Below are positions 7,656 through 13,585 of a stretch of 41,784 bases of DNA, piece after piece. The stretch spans positions 1 to 41,784 of the IMG/VR virus record IMGVR_UViG_3300000956_000110. One strand, written 5' to 3'. The notes beneath the pieces were generated by a model. That model was not told where the DNA came from. It made no database searches and saw only the letters and a program-made list of their open reading frames with translations. A program made the translations under genes and the position numbers. Source of the stretch: a virus. The stretch's first letter is position 1. Each line of letters opens with the position of its first letter.

Positions 7656-7955
7656 TTAAGCCTCGGGTGGTTGATACGGCGGCTTCTTCGGGATCCAGTG
7701 CGCGCACATCGTCACGCAGTAGGCCTTGCCCTTGCGCCGCCGCATGGGGATAACGAACTTGTCTGACTCCATCAGGAGATGTATGTCCTCCGGCCGGCAG
7801 TACCCGACCCTTGCGGGGATCATCGACTGCACAGCCAGAAGTTCAATTGCCTTTGAGATCAACGACTGAACGTCGTCGACGTGTAGCGTCACCATCTTGC
7901 GGTTGGTCTGTCGGGCGTGGCAGAGCTCGGCCTGAATGTCGGTCAGGTCCTTCAT
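7656..7955 (-). CDS. Hypothetical early protein
   Basis: A 99-residue protein from the ATG at 7955-7953 (MKDLTDIQAELCHARQTNRK). A start three codons further upstream is open, but the 7955 start is preferred because it overlaps by one base the stop of the small membrane gene just upstream (TGATG). The fold looks helical at the N-terminus, and the C-terminus is basic with two cysteines and two histidines near CVTMCAHW. No family is recognised. The gap to the next gene is 3 bases. Confidence 0.65.
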   Translation of the reverse strand: MKDLTDIQAELCHARQTNRKMVTLHVDDVQSLISKAIELLAVQSMIPARVGYCRPEDIHLLMESDKFVIPMRRRKGKAYCVTMCAHWIPKKPPYQPPEA

Positions 7956-8047
7956 CACCACCATCCCATGTACGTGCCAAAAAGGATTGCCACGATAGCG
8001 AGCCCGGTCAGCGCCAGGTCTTCGCGTTGAGCCCGGCGGCTACGCAC
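7955..8047 (-). CDS. 30-residue single-span membrane peptide
   Basis: A GTG start at 8047-8045 reads a short peptide with a basic N-terminus (RSRRAQRED), then one hydrophobic helix (LALTGLAIVAILFGTYMGWW), and stops with TGA at 7957-7955. The stop overlaps the ATG of the next gene by one base, and the start overlaps the end of the upstream gene by 8 bases. Orientation with the N-terminus inside fits the positive-inside rule. It is too short for usual gene callers. The gap between its neighbours has no other explanation, but the weak start keeps confidence moderate. Confidence 0.5.
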   Translation of the reverse strand: MRSRRAQREDLALTGLAIVAILFGTYMGWW

Positions 8048-8606
8048 GGGGCACCTTCTGCCAGCCTTGGTCTATCAGGTGGCGATAGTGCTCGCGGCGT
8101 TCCTCGCCGAGGTCATACCATGAACAGCTTTTCGGGCTGTTCATAACTGATCGGAAAAGGTCGACTGCGCTTGCCTCTCGTTCTTCCGCCGCGATCTGCT
8201 CGGGTGTGCGAATTGGTCTGAATCCATGACCCCATTCGACGAGGCCAAGCTCTGGGCCATGAGCTACTGCGGCAGAGGTACGGCAGCGGTGGATTATCTT
8301 TCCCTCTCTCCACTCGCGCTTTCCGAGCGCGCTGGTAATAAGCACCTCACACACAATCCCAATTGGCGGCAGGCCTTCGCCGGTCCACGGGGAAAGATCT
8401 GGCCTGAATTCCAAAATACGAAACCGGTCGGCAGTAAATGTCCCTTCAGTAAAAGGCCAGCATTCTTCCCGAGAATCATCCGGTAAAGCCACTCGATACC
8501 CATCCCGGCATATCCAAGCGAAATCCTTCGCGCTGGTTTGGTGATTGTAAATAATCTGCGCATACGCATATGCCCAACTCGGCGCCTTGCTCCAATCGAT
8601 ATTCAT
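8040..8606 (-). CDS. Hypothetical early protein, 188 residues
   Basis: The ATG at 8606-8604 is chosen because it overlaps the upstream stop (ATGA). A much longer open frame exists upstream but would swallow another coupled gene. The N-terminal half is aromatic-rich (MNIDWSKAPSWAYAYAQIIY) and resembles phage proteins that begin with a D-W-S-K-A-P motif. It continues as a beta-rich domain (about 30-110), then a charged helix (EQIAAEEREASAVDLFRSV). No enzyme motif is seen. Confidence 0.7.
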   Translation of the reverse strand: MNIDWSKAPSWAYAYAQIIYNHQTSAKDFAWICRDGYRVALPDDSREECWPFTEGTFTADRFRILEFRPDLSPWTGEGLPPIGIVCEVLITSALGKREWREGKIIHRCRTSAAVAHGPELGLVEWGHGFRPIRTPEQIAAEEREASAVDLFRSVMNSPKSCSWYDLGEERREHYRHLIDQGWQKVPRA

Positions 8607-8746
8607 ACCCTGACCTCTGCCCGCCACACACCGTTGATCCGAACCGGAGAACGAAGCCACACGATCGACTCCATGTTCCGGAAGCCCAGCTTGAGAAGGG
8701 CCAAATGGACCCCTGAAATCTGTCCAGCGATTATCGGTATGTTCAT
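8603..8746 (-). CDS. Hypothetical 47-residue protein
   Basis: A short gene linked by ATGA overlaps at both ends: the start at 8746 overlaps the stop of the upstream gene, and the stop at 8603 overlaps the start of the 188-residue protein gene. The product begins MNIPIIAGQISGVHLALLKL and ends in a basic beta-like segment (SPVRINGVWRAEVRV). No family is recognised. The perfect coupling on both sides supports it despite its length. Confidence 0.6.
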   Translation of the reverse strand: MNIPIIAGQISGVHLALLKLGFRNMESIVWLRSPVRINGVWRAEVRV

Positions 8747-9000
8747 CGGTCGGTCGCCCTGAATTGAACCTGCTGGCCAATGATGCTTTTGAATCGGCGC
8801 CGTCTGGCCAAGGCGATCTGTTCGATCAGGTCGTCATAGGTGGCCATGGTGATTTGCTCGGCAAGGAATGGGTACTTCACAAGCCCGGTCGCTTCGGCGA
8901 AAAGAACCTCAGCAACCTCTGGCACTGCCGCATCCATCCCGGCTTGGAGCAAGTACTTGAAGGCGGTCGCCGCCTCATGGTGCAGTTCGGTTCGGCTCAC
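8743..9000 (-). CDS. Hypothetical helical protein, GTG start
   Basis: An 85-residue, mostly helical protein. The start is GTG at 9000-8998, overlapping the upstream TGA (GTGA). The sequence MSRTELHHEAATAFKYLLQA continues with DDLIEQIALARRRRFKSIIG, a strongly basic helix near the C-terminus that could contact nucleic acid. No family is recognised. It sits between an exported protein gene and a 47-residue gene in the coupled early operon. Confidence 0.6.
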   Translation of the reverse strand: MSRTELHHEAATAFKYLLQAGMDAAVPEVAEVLFAEATGLVKYPFLAEQITMATYDDLIEQIALARRRRFKSIIGQQVQFRATDR

Positions 9001-9335
9001 AGCTTCCTCCGTGCCGCTTCTTCGTTGACAGCAGCCATGCAGCCAGACAGCAGGCCGGCGCGTACTTCCTTCGGCGCCAGCTCGGCATGTTGATAGGTCA
9101 TCTCGGCGGCCATGTTGTGGGCGTCAAGGATGTTGTTGCGGAACTTCTCGGCGTTGATCTCTTTGATCTCGGCGAGGCGGAAGCCAAGGTCACGCATCTC
9201 GGCGACGTCGGCGGCGTAGTCGGCCAGCATGGTGCAGCGCTGGGCGGCGGTCGCCTTAACGGCGTCGGCCTGGTTAGCAAGCACCTGGCCAGAGCAGGCA
9301 GCCAGGCACAGCACTAAAGCAATATTCAGTTTCAT
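8997..9335 (-). CDS. Exported small protein with signal peptide
   Basis: A 112-residue protein from the ATG at 9335, chosen over one 12 bases upstream because AAGGA sits directly before it. Residues 1-20 (MKLNIALVLCLAACSGQVLA) form a signal peptide with a likely cleavage after VLA; a lipobox reading (LAAC) is also possible. The mature part is helical, with two further cysteines (RCTML, SGCMAA) that could form a disulfide in the periplasm. Phage-encoded periplasmic proteins of this kind can act in superinfection exclusion, but nothing here proves that. Confidence 0.7.
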   Translation of the reverse strand: MKLNIALVLCLAACSGQVLANQADAVKATAAQRCTMLADYAADVAEMRDLGFRLAEIKEINAEKFRNNILDAHNMAAEMTYQHAELAPKEVRAGLLSGCMAAVNEEAARRKL

Positions 9336-9614
9336 GTCCTTCTCCATCGTTTGGTTTGGTCACTCCGATGGCCGCTCAACCTCGAACGGCCATCAGTAGT
9401 GTTGGTTTAACAACACGGGGTCATGTGAACCTCCCCGTTCTAGACCCTGGCGCCGTGGTTCATACGATGTCCCCGGTGTGGTTATCCGCCACCCCCGAAG
9501 CATCAAGACCATTCCGACCTTGGGCTTTCAAACGTCTGGTTTTTAAAGAGCAATCCAAGGTCAAACCCTGGTACTGGCTTAGCCCCAATCAAGGGGCTCG
9601 GTTCATCGGGTTGG
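9336..9614 (-). other. 279-base intergenic leader segment with hairpins
   Basis: No convincing gene fills this gap. On the minus strand it holds, in order, a GC hairpin (9581-9598), the boxA-like site (9540-9553), a strong GGGGAGG before a five-codon reading frame (ATG near 9424) and two inverted repeats close to the next gene. One is GTGTTG/CAACAC with a 6-base loop (about 9399-9416), and the other is ATGGCCG/CGGCCAT with a 12-base loop (about 9368-9393). An untranslated control segment of the early operon is the simplest reading. Confidence 0.5.
9540..9553 (-). promoter_or_regulatory. boxA-like antitermination element
   Basis: The minus strand reads TTGCTCTTTAAAAA. This contains TGCTCTTTA, the core of rRNA-operon boxA, which recruits NusB-NusE and other Nus factors. 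It lies inside the untranslated part of the leftward operon, some 600 bases after the main promoter, next to hairpins. A near-palindrome (CCAAGGT/ACCCTGG, one mismatch, 9555-9571) stands just 5' of it on the transcript. A phage nut-like site is the natural interpretation; no N-like protein is identified. Confidence 0.55.
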
Positions 9615-9615
9615 T
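9571..9615 (-). repeat. Intergenic hairpin module, copy 1
   Basis: The plus strand carries GTACTGGC, two bases, then AGCCCC (9581-9586), a 6-base loop, GGGGCT (9593-9598) and finally GGGTTGGT directly before the stop of the 9615-9854 gene. The same pieces in the same order and spacing occur at 9888-9936, so this is a dispersed repeat placed in the 3' untranslated end of a small gene. There is no U-run. An RNA processing or stability role is possible. Confidence 0.55.
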
Positions 9616-9854
9616 CAGATCGATCTGGCGGCTTCGCGGTTCAGGCGGCGGCACTCGGCGTGACTCGGGGTCGGTGCTCGAACCTTCAGCTTGTTCACGC
9701 GGCCGTCTTGCCAGCTCCGGCGGGATTCACCTCGAACCAGATTCGAAACCTTGCGGCGGACTAGGCGCTGAACATGGCTCTGTCCGGTCAGACCTTCGTA
9801 GGCGGTAGCGGCGACGTGCATTGCGGCAATCAGGAGGTGGGCAGACAGCTTCAT
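9615..9854 (-). CDS. Hypothetical basic protein with hydrophobic N-terminus
   Basis: A 79-residue protein with an excellent AAGGAG 9 bases before the ATG. The first 20 residues (MKLSAHLLIAAMHVAATAYE) are hydrophobic and could be a helix or weak signal segment. The rest is very basic (VQRLVRRKVSNLVRGESRRS). No family is recognised. It is the second gene after the main leftward promoter and lies between two copies of an intergenic hairpin module. Very early small basic proteins in phages often target host processes, which is only a contextual guess. Confidence 0.55.
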   Translation of the reverse strand: MKLSAHLLIAAMHVAATAYEGLTGQSHVQRLVRRKVSNLVRGESRRSWQDGRVNKLKVRAPTPSHAECRRLNREAARSI

Positions 9855-9887
9855 GCGGGTGACTCCTTGGGTGAGTTGCTTCCTGTG

Positions 9888-9936
9888 GTACTGGCAAAGC
9901 CCCAGTTAAGGGGCTTGAGGTGGGCGGGGTTGGTTA
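9888..9936 (-). repeat. Intergenic hairpin module, copy 2
   Basis: GTACTGGC at 9888-9895, AAGCCCC (9897-9903), a 6-base loop and GGGGCTT (9910-9916), followed by GGGGTTGGT next to the stop of the 9934-10122 gene. It is closely similar to the copy at 9571-9615. On the minus strand it follows a stop codon and precedes the ribosome site of the next gene. It lacks a T-run, so simple termination is unlikely. Confidence 0.55.
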
Positions 9937-10122
9937 CTCGTTGCAGCCGTCGCCGAAGATCGAAACGTTGGTCAGCGCTTCAATGGACGACTCAAACATT
10001 TCCAAAACTTCCGGAGCGTCGGAGGTGTAATCAAGACCAGAAGCAGCAACGTTTTCCCACGCTTGATCAACCTGTACGTCTGTTGGCTTGTAGGCGGCGA
10101 TGATGCTGGCTTCGGTTTTCAT
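9934..10122 (-). CDS. Hypothetical acidic protein, first gene of the leftward operon
   Basis: A 62-residue acidic protein (MKTEASIIAAYKPTDVQVDQ, ending FGDGCNE) rich in Asp and Glu, with helical character around EVLEMFESSIEAL. GGAG stands about 11 bases upstream. It is the first gene after the strong minus-strand promoter at 10175-10203, so it should be among the earliest and most abundant products. Small acidic immediate-early proteins are often DNA mimics or inhibitors of host enzymes; no specific similarity is recognised. Confidence 0.55.
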   Translation of the reverse strand: MKTEASIIAAYKPTDVQVDQAWENVAASGLDYTSDAPEVLEMFESSIEALTNVSIFGDGCNE

Positions 10123-10174
10123 TTCGTCTTGCTCCGTTGTTCGTTTTGAGGCGGATCGCCATCAAGTGAGACGA

Positions 10175-10203
10175 ACTATATGGCCGACCTTCTATTGCGT
10201 CAA
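10175..10203 (-). promoter_or_regulatory. Main leftward early promoter with palindromic operator
   Basis: On the minus strand TTGACG (-35, 10203-10198) is separated by 17 bases from TATAGT (-10, 10180-10175), five of six matches to each sigma70 consensus box. A perfect inverted repeat CTATTG-acg-CAATAG covers the -35 box and is placed as a repressor operator would be. The promoter lies between the terminator of the 178-residue gene and the first early gene, so it should drive the whole leftward operon. Confidence 0.7.
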
Positions 10204-10265
10204 TAGAGAATTTGAATCTCTTTAAACATTTCCTAATTTTCTTTGTGGCGAATTTGTGGCAAAGA

Positions 10266-10291
10266 AAAGGCCGGCATGGTGGCCGGCCTTT
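10266..10291 (-). terminator. Rho-independent terminator after the 178-residue gene
   Basis: A perfect 10-bp stem (AAAGGCCGGC / GCCGGCCTTT) with a 6-base loop lies 18 bases after the stop of the 10309-10845 gene. On the minus strand the stem is followed by a T-rich stretch (TTTTCTTTG). The plus-strand side also has TTTCTT, so it may work in both directions. It separates the regulator-like gene from the strong leftward promoter. Confidence 0.8.
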
Positions 10292-10308
10292 CTTGACGCA
10301 GTTATCGG

Positions 10309-10845
10309 TCAGGCGACGAGCTTCAACTCTGGCGGCGCCTTCTTCACGGCCTGGGCCAGAACGCGTCGGAGCTTCACCTCGATGTCATCGCGATCCTCTG
10401 GCGACATAGCCTTAATGCAGGCGTAGATGTCATGCACCAGGTTTCCTGTCAGTACATCGTCCTTGGCTACCTGAACGCCGATCAGAGACTCGGGCTTCTC
10501 CTGTACTTCACGTCGGGCTGCTTTGAACTTGAGGATAGCGGCGCGCATTTCGCCTACGGTCTTGAAGCTGAGCACGTCGAGGCCAGCGTCATACGCCTGC
10601 CGAAACTTGGTGACGTAGTACTTCACCGATGGCGGAGCTGGGTTGACCTTCGCCCCAGCCTTTGGCCTGCCAGCCGTCTTTGACCACCCAGCCTCCTGGT
10701 AAGAGATCTCGAACTGCTCGTTGGCCTGCTCTTTGGTCTTGCAGTCCGTCTCAACCAGGAAGGACAGGATCTGCCCGCCGAGGCTTTCCTTCTTGTCGTC
10801 GTTGGTGCCGAGCGATTTGAATATTTTCGTTAGTTTGTTGGTCAT
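10309..10845 (-). CDS. Unknown 178-residue protein in the control region
   Basis: A basic protein beginning MTNKLTKIFKSLGTNDDKKE. A central segment is rich in Lys, Gly and Pro (GWSKTAGRPKAGAKVNPAPP), followed by a helical region (SVKYYVTKFRQAYDAGLDVL, then EMRAAILKFKAARRE) and a C-terminal helix pair. I cannot assign a family. It has its own promoter (10936-10963, minus) and a strong terminator, and faces the Cro-like gene across 229 bases. This is where a switch regulator or antiterminator would sit, so a regulatory role is the best guess. Confidence 0.7.
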   Translation of the reverse strand: MTNKLTKIFKSLGTNDDKKESLGGQILSFLVETDCKTKEQANEQFEISYQEAGWSKTAGRPKAGAKVNPAPPSVKYYVTKFRQAYDAGLDVLSFKTVGEMRAAILKFKAARREVQEKPESLIGVQVAKDDVLTGNLVHDIYACIKAMSPEDRDDIEVKLRRVLAQAVKKAPPELKLVA

Positions 10846-10935
10846 GGTGTGTTACCTGCTGCTCGTATCTGCCGCCAGAGTCGTCATCTATGAAGGTCTC
10901 TACTGCTGCGGCACAGGCAAGTGCCTGGTCCCTTG

Positions 10936-10963
10936 AGTATAGATCTGTTCTGCAAAGACGCAA
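10936..10963 (-). promoter_or_regulatory. Promoter for the 178-residue gene
   Basis: On the minus strand TTGCGT (10963-10958), a 16-base spacer and TATACT (10941-10936). The -10 box matches five of six consensus bases. The predicted leader is about 85 bases before the ATG at 10845. It faces away from the rightward promoter at 11007-11035, so the two share a divergent control region. Confidence 0.55.
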
Positions 10964-10971
10964 CAAGAAAT

Positions 10972-10999
10972 GTTTCCTGTCTCTATCACAAGGTTTCCT
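10972..10999. repeat. Direct repeat GTTTCCT spaced by two helical turns
   Basis: GTTTCCT occurs at 10972-10978 and again at 10993-10999, exactly 21 bases apart, midway between the two divergent promoters. Repeats on one face of the helix at such a place often bind a regulator dimer. With only two 7-base copies, chance is not excluded. Confidence 0.35.
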
Positions 11000-11006
11000 A
11001 AAAGCA

Positions 11007-11035
11007 TTGCTTAATTCAATTCACATAAATACTAT
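11007..11035 (+). promoter_or_regulatory. Rightward promoter for the Cro-like gene and replication genes
   Basis: TTGCTT (11007-11012), a 17-base AT-rich spacer and TACTAT (11030-11035) make a plausible sigma70 promoter about 40 bases before the Cro-like start. It should drive the rightward early operon: Cro-like, DUF1376, DnaB and the following small genes. An imperfect dyad (ATTG...CAAT) covers the -35 end. Confidence 0.55.
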
Positions 11036-11074
11036 GGGCATGCCAACACTTTCTAACCCCATTGGGAGCAACAC

Positions 11075-11275
11075 ATGGATATCGGTAAATCAATTCGCGT
11101 CGCCCTGGCACAGAAGAACATCAGGCGCGCAGACCTGGCTGGAAAGCTTGGCTGTGTACGCTCGAACGTTACGCAGATGTGCACCACGGGGAAGGTGCGC
11201 AGCGAAACCCTGAAAAGGCTCGCGGATATTTTCGAGATGTCGGTCAGCGACTTCATCAAGCTGGGCGAGGACTGA
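11075..11275 (+). CDS. XRE-family (Cro/CI-type) DNA-binding protein
   Basis: A 66-residue protein made almost entirely of one helix-turn-helix domain: MDIGKSIRVALAQKNIRRAD is followed by LAGKLGCVRSNVTQMCTTGK, with the recognition helix at SNVTQMC, then LKRLADIFEMSVSDFIKLG. The size fits a Cro-like repressor. There is no cleavage domain, so it is not a CI/LexA type. It is the first gene of the rightward operon, and its stop is 2 bases before the next start. Likely targets are the palindromes in the 10.1-11.1 kb control region, which is inference. Confidence 0.85.
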   Translation: MDIGKSIRVALAQKNIRRADLAGKLGCVRSNVTQMCTTGKVRSETLKRLADIFEMSVSDFIKLGED

Positions 11276-11277
11276 TC

Positions 11278-12036
11278 ATGGCAGCGCTCCCCTATCTTCA
11301 GCTTTACCCGGCTGATTATCTGGCGGATACAGCGCACCTGAACGCTGCTCAGCATGGCGCTTACCTGCTGTTGATCATGAACTACTGGCAAACAGGAGCA
11401 CCGCTCAAGGATTCCAACGTTCGTTTAGCGAACGTTGCGAGGATGTCCAAAGATGAGTGGATCGAGACCCGAGAACTGCTCGAAGAGTTCTTCGAAATCA
11501 GGGATGGAGAGTGGATACATCATCGAATTGAGCGAGACCTTTCTGAAGTTTACGCAAAAAGTAAAAATGCCAGCACCGCTGGGAAGGCCAGCGCAGAGGC
11601 CCGCCGCATCAAACGTTTAACGACCGTTCCAACGAACGTTCAACGGAACGTCAACCATACAGATACAGATACAGATACAGATAAAGATCAAAAGCCCTTG
11701 TCGTTGGAAGAGCCCAACGACGGGATAAAGAAATCGAAGATCACCTATTCGGAAATCCAGAAGGCCTACAACGAGACATGCGGTCATATCCTGCCTAAGT
11801 GCATCGCCATGACCGACAAGCGGAAAACGAAGGTTAGGTCGATGGGGGCTCTGGACGTAGGAGGACAGAAACCTTTCAGGGACATGGGGATCGAGTTCTG
11901 GATCGCTTACTTCAACGACGCCCTTCTCGACCCGTTCAAGACCGGAACCAATGATCGGGGATGGAAGGCTGACTTCGACTTCCTGACCAACCCAAACAAC
12001 GCGCTGAAGATTTTGGAGAAAACCGATGGAGCATGA
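11278..12036 (+). CDS. DUF1376 replication protein (DnaB loader/initiator type)
   Basis: A 252-residue protein. The start at 11278 has GAGGA 8 bases upstream; a longer frame would overlap the Cro-like gene. Residues 1-80 match DUF1376 (YPADYLADTAHLNAAQHGAY, then LLLIMNYWQTGAPL). Proteins with this domain lie next to helicases in many phages and are thought to act like lambda O or P in initiating replication. The middle is a low-complexity linker (HTDTDTDTDKDQK) encoded by a hexanucleotide repeat. The C-terminal 90 residues contain FWIAYFNDALLDPFKTG and W/F-rich motifs. The gene overlaps dnaB by 11 bases and carries the possible origin. Confidence 0.85.
   Translation: MAALPYLQLYPADYLADTAHLNAAQHGAYLLLIMNYWQTGAPLKDSNVRLANVARMSKDEWIETRELLEEFFEIRDGEWIHHRIERDLSEVYAKSKNASTAGKASAEARRIKRLTTVPTNVQRNVNHTDTDTDTDKDQKPLSLEEPNDGIKKSKITYSEIQKAYNETCGHILPKCIAMTDKRKTKVRSMGALDVGGQKPFRDMGIEFWIAYFNDALLDPFKTGTNDRGWKADFDFLTNPNNALKILEKTDGA
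11416..11650. other. Possible replication origin with AACGTT repeats inside the replication gene
   Basis: A perfect inverted repeat AACGTTCG (11416-11423) / CGAACGTT (11429-11436) is followed about 200 bases later by a dense group of related motifs: AACGTT at 11612-11617, CGAACGTT at 11633-11640 and GGAACGT at 11645. The octamer CGAACGTT also occurs at 11163-11170 in the Cro-like gene. An AT-richer hexamer repeat follows at 11657. Iterons inside an initiator gene recall lambda ori within gene O. Function is inferred from position and repetition only. Confidence 0.4.
11657..11686 (+). repeat. Hexanucleotide repeat ATACAG x4 plus one variant
   Basis: Four perfect tandem ATACAG units (11657-11680) and a fifth, ATAAAG, encode the alternating Thr-Asp linker of the DUF1376 protein. 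Because the unit is six bases, changes in copy number would lengthen or shorten the linker without a frameshift. It also forms a locally AT-rich segment next to the AACGTT repeats. Confidence 0.8.
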
Positions 12037-13420
12037 ACGCCCGTTGTATTCGATCGAGGCTGAGCACGGCGTGCTGGGTGCTTTGATGATCAAGCCGGAG
12101 ATGTCCGAAGAGATCGGATCATTCTTGCAGGCATCGCACTTCAGCAACGACGACAACGCGACCCTCTACACCATGATCCTGCTGGAACGCAGCAAGGGCC
12201 GCCGGCCTGATCCGATCACCTTGCACGACTACCGGCCGGAACTGCCGAGCGGTGCCATGACCATGGCTTACGCCGCCGAGATTCAGATCGGTGTACCAAG
12301 CGCATCGAACGGGATTCGTTATGCCCGTGTGGTGCATGAGCGATTCAAGGCTCGCCAGCTCCAGGAGGCTGCATTCACCATCAGCGAACTTGCCGCCAGC
12401 ACCGGCAGCATCTCCGAGCAAGTCGCATCAGCTCAGGCCCTGCTGATGAGCCTGGCATCCGATGACGAACGACCTGACGTTGTGACGATGGGTTCGCTTC
12501 TCCCCGGCGTGTTCGACAAGATTGATGAGTACGCCAACCGAGACCCCAATCAACCGCTCGAGGTCGATGGCGTGAAGTTCGGCCTCAAGCCTCTGGACGT
12601 GATCATCAAGAGCTGTCGGCCAGGGAACATGGTGGTGGTCGCTGGCCGTCCAGGTACTGGGAAGACCGTCCTGGGTCTTCAGGCTGCTGACGAAACGGCC
12701 GTCAACGAAGGCCATGGTGCGCTGGTGTTCTCGCTCGAGATGGAAGGGGCTGAGCTCGCAAGGCGATCGATCTCGGCGAACAGCGGCGTGTTGCAGGACG
12801 CGCTAGACGGAACCAAGATGACTGTCGATGACGATTGGCCAAAACTAACGTCCGCCTTCAACAAGCTGATGCACGCCGACTACCGGCTGTGCGACAAGGG
12901 CGCCCTACCGTTCAGCAGGATCGCTTCGATCGCTCGCTTCCAGCACCGCATGAAGCCGCTACGCCTGATCGTGATCGACTACATCGGGCTGATACCACCA
13001 GAGCCAGGAAGCCGGTTGTTCAACCGTACCGCGGAGCTCGGCTTCGTCTCCCGAGGGATCAAGGCGCTGGCCAAAGAGCTGAAGGTCGCGATCATCGTCT
13101 TGGCCCAGCTGAACCGTGGGATCGAGGGGCGGCTCGTCAAGCGCCCGCAGATGTCAGACCTGCGCGACTGCGGCGACATCGAGCAAGACGCCGACATCAT
13201 CATCTTCGCCCACCGTGACGAGACCACCGAGGCCGGCAAGGACGGGATCACCGAGATCTACGTCGAGAAGGCCAGGCACGCCAAGACCGGTCACTGCCAA
13301 CTCCAGTTCCGTGGCGAGATCGCAAAGTTCGTCCCGGCGAAGATGAAGTATTACGGCGACACTGAGGCGCCAGCGCGCCGATCAACTACGAAGGACCTGC
13401 TCGGGGGTGCGAGACCATGA
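12026..13420 (+). CDS. dnaB: Replicative DNA helicase, DnaB family
   Basis: A 464-residue DnaB-type helicase. The N-terminal domain (about 1-100) has the typical YSIEAEHGVLGALM opening. The RecA-like core has Walker A (AGRPGTGKT, 206-214), SLEME (about 235-239), Walker B (LRLIVIDYIGLI, near 317) and RDCGDIEQDADIIIF with the arginine finger region further on. It unwinds DNA at the phage fork. It starts inside the end of the DUF1376 gene, its presumed loader or initiator partner, and ends in an ATGA overlap with a small gene. Confidence 0.95.
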   Translation: MEHERPLYSIEAEHGVLGALMIKPEMSEEIGSFLQASHFSNDDNATLYTMILLERSKGRRPDPITLHDYRPELPSGAMTMAYAAEIQIGVPSASNGIRYARVVHERFKARQLQEAAFTISELAASTGSISEQVASAQALLMSLASDDERPDVVTMGSLLPGVFDKIDEYANRDPNQPLEVDGVKFGLKPLDVIIKSCRPGNMVVVAGRPGTGKTVLGLQAADETAVNEGHGALVFSLEMEGAELARRSISANSGVLQDALDGTKMTVDDDWPKLTSAFNKLMHADYRLCDKGALPFSRIASIARFQHRMKPLRLIVIDYIGLIPPEPGSRLFNRTAELGFVSRGIKALAKELKVAIIVLAQLNRGIEGRLVKRPQMSDLRDCGDIEQDADIIIFAHRDETTEAGKDGITEIYVEKARHAKTGHCQLQFRGEIAKFVPAKMKYYGDTEAPARRSTTKDLLGGARP

Positions 13421-13566
13421 AAAACAAGCCCCATATTAAATTTCGACGCAGTAAATTCCGAACCTTAACGGGCTGGGTCTGCGCTGGCGGGCTTGATGCC
13501 GATGGTTTTGGCCGAACCCCGGCCGAGGCATACGAAGCGTGGAAGATGAACCACATCCCTTTCTGA
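13417..13566 (+). CDS. Small basic phage protein, 49 residues
   Basis: The ATG at 13417 overlaps the dnaB stop (ATGA). The product starts MKNKPHIKFRRSKFRTLTGW, then VCAGGLDADGFGRTPAEAYEAWK. A G-x-x-x-G-x-T-x-x-E-A-Y-x-A-W pattern occurs in many short phage proteins, and a related pattern appears in the gene at 14477. No function is known. Coupling to dnaB and the conserved pattern support it as a real gene. Confidence 0.65.
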   Translation: MKNKPHIKFRRSKFRTLTGWVCAGGLDADGFGRTPAEAYEAWKMNHIPF

Positions 13567-13585
13567 CCAACGCAAGGACCTGAAC

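Noticed and set aside
8607-8780. N-terminal extension of the 188-residue early protein
   Set aside because: The extension covers another gene (8603-8746) that is coupled on both sides, and it has no ribosome site.
9356-9808. 150-residue plus-strand frame in the early leader region
   Set aside because: No ribosome site, no promoter on that strand and no domain. It crosses the boxA-like site and a minus-strand gene with a strong ribosome site.
10751-10966. 71-residue minus-strand frame over the promoter of the 178-residue gene
   Set aside because: It would start at a TTG upstream of the -35 box and run through the promoter and into the 178-residue gene in another frame.
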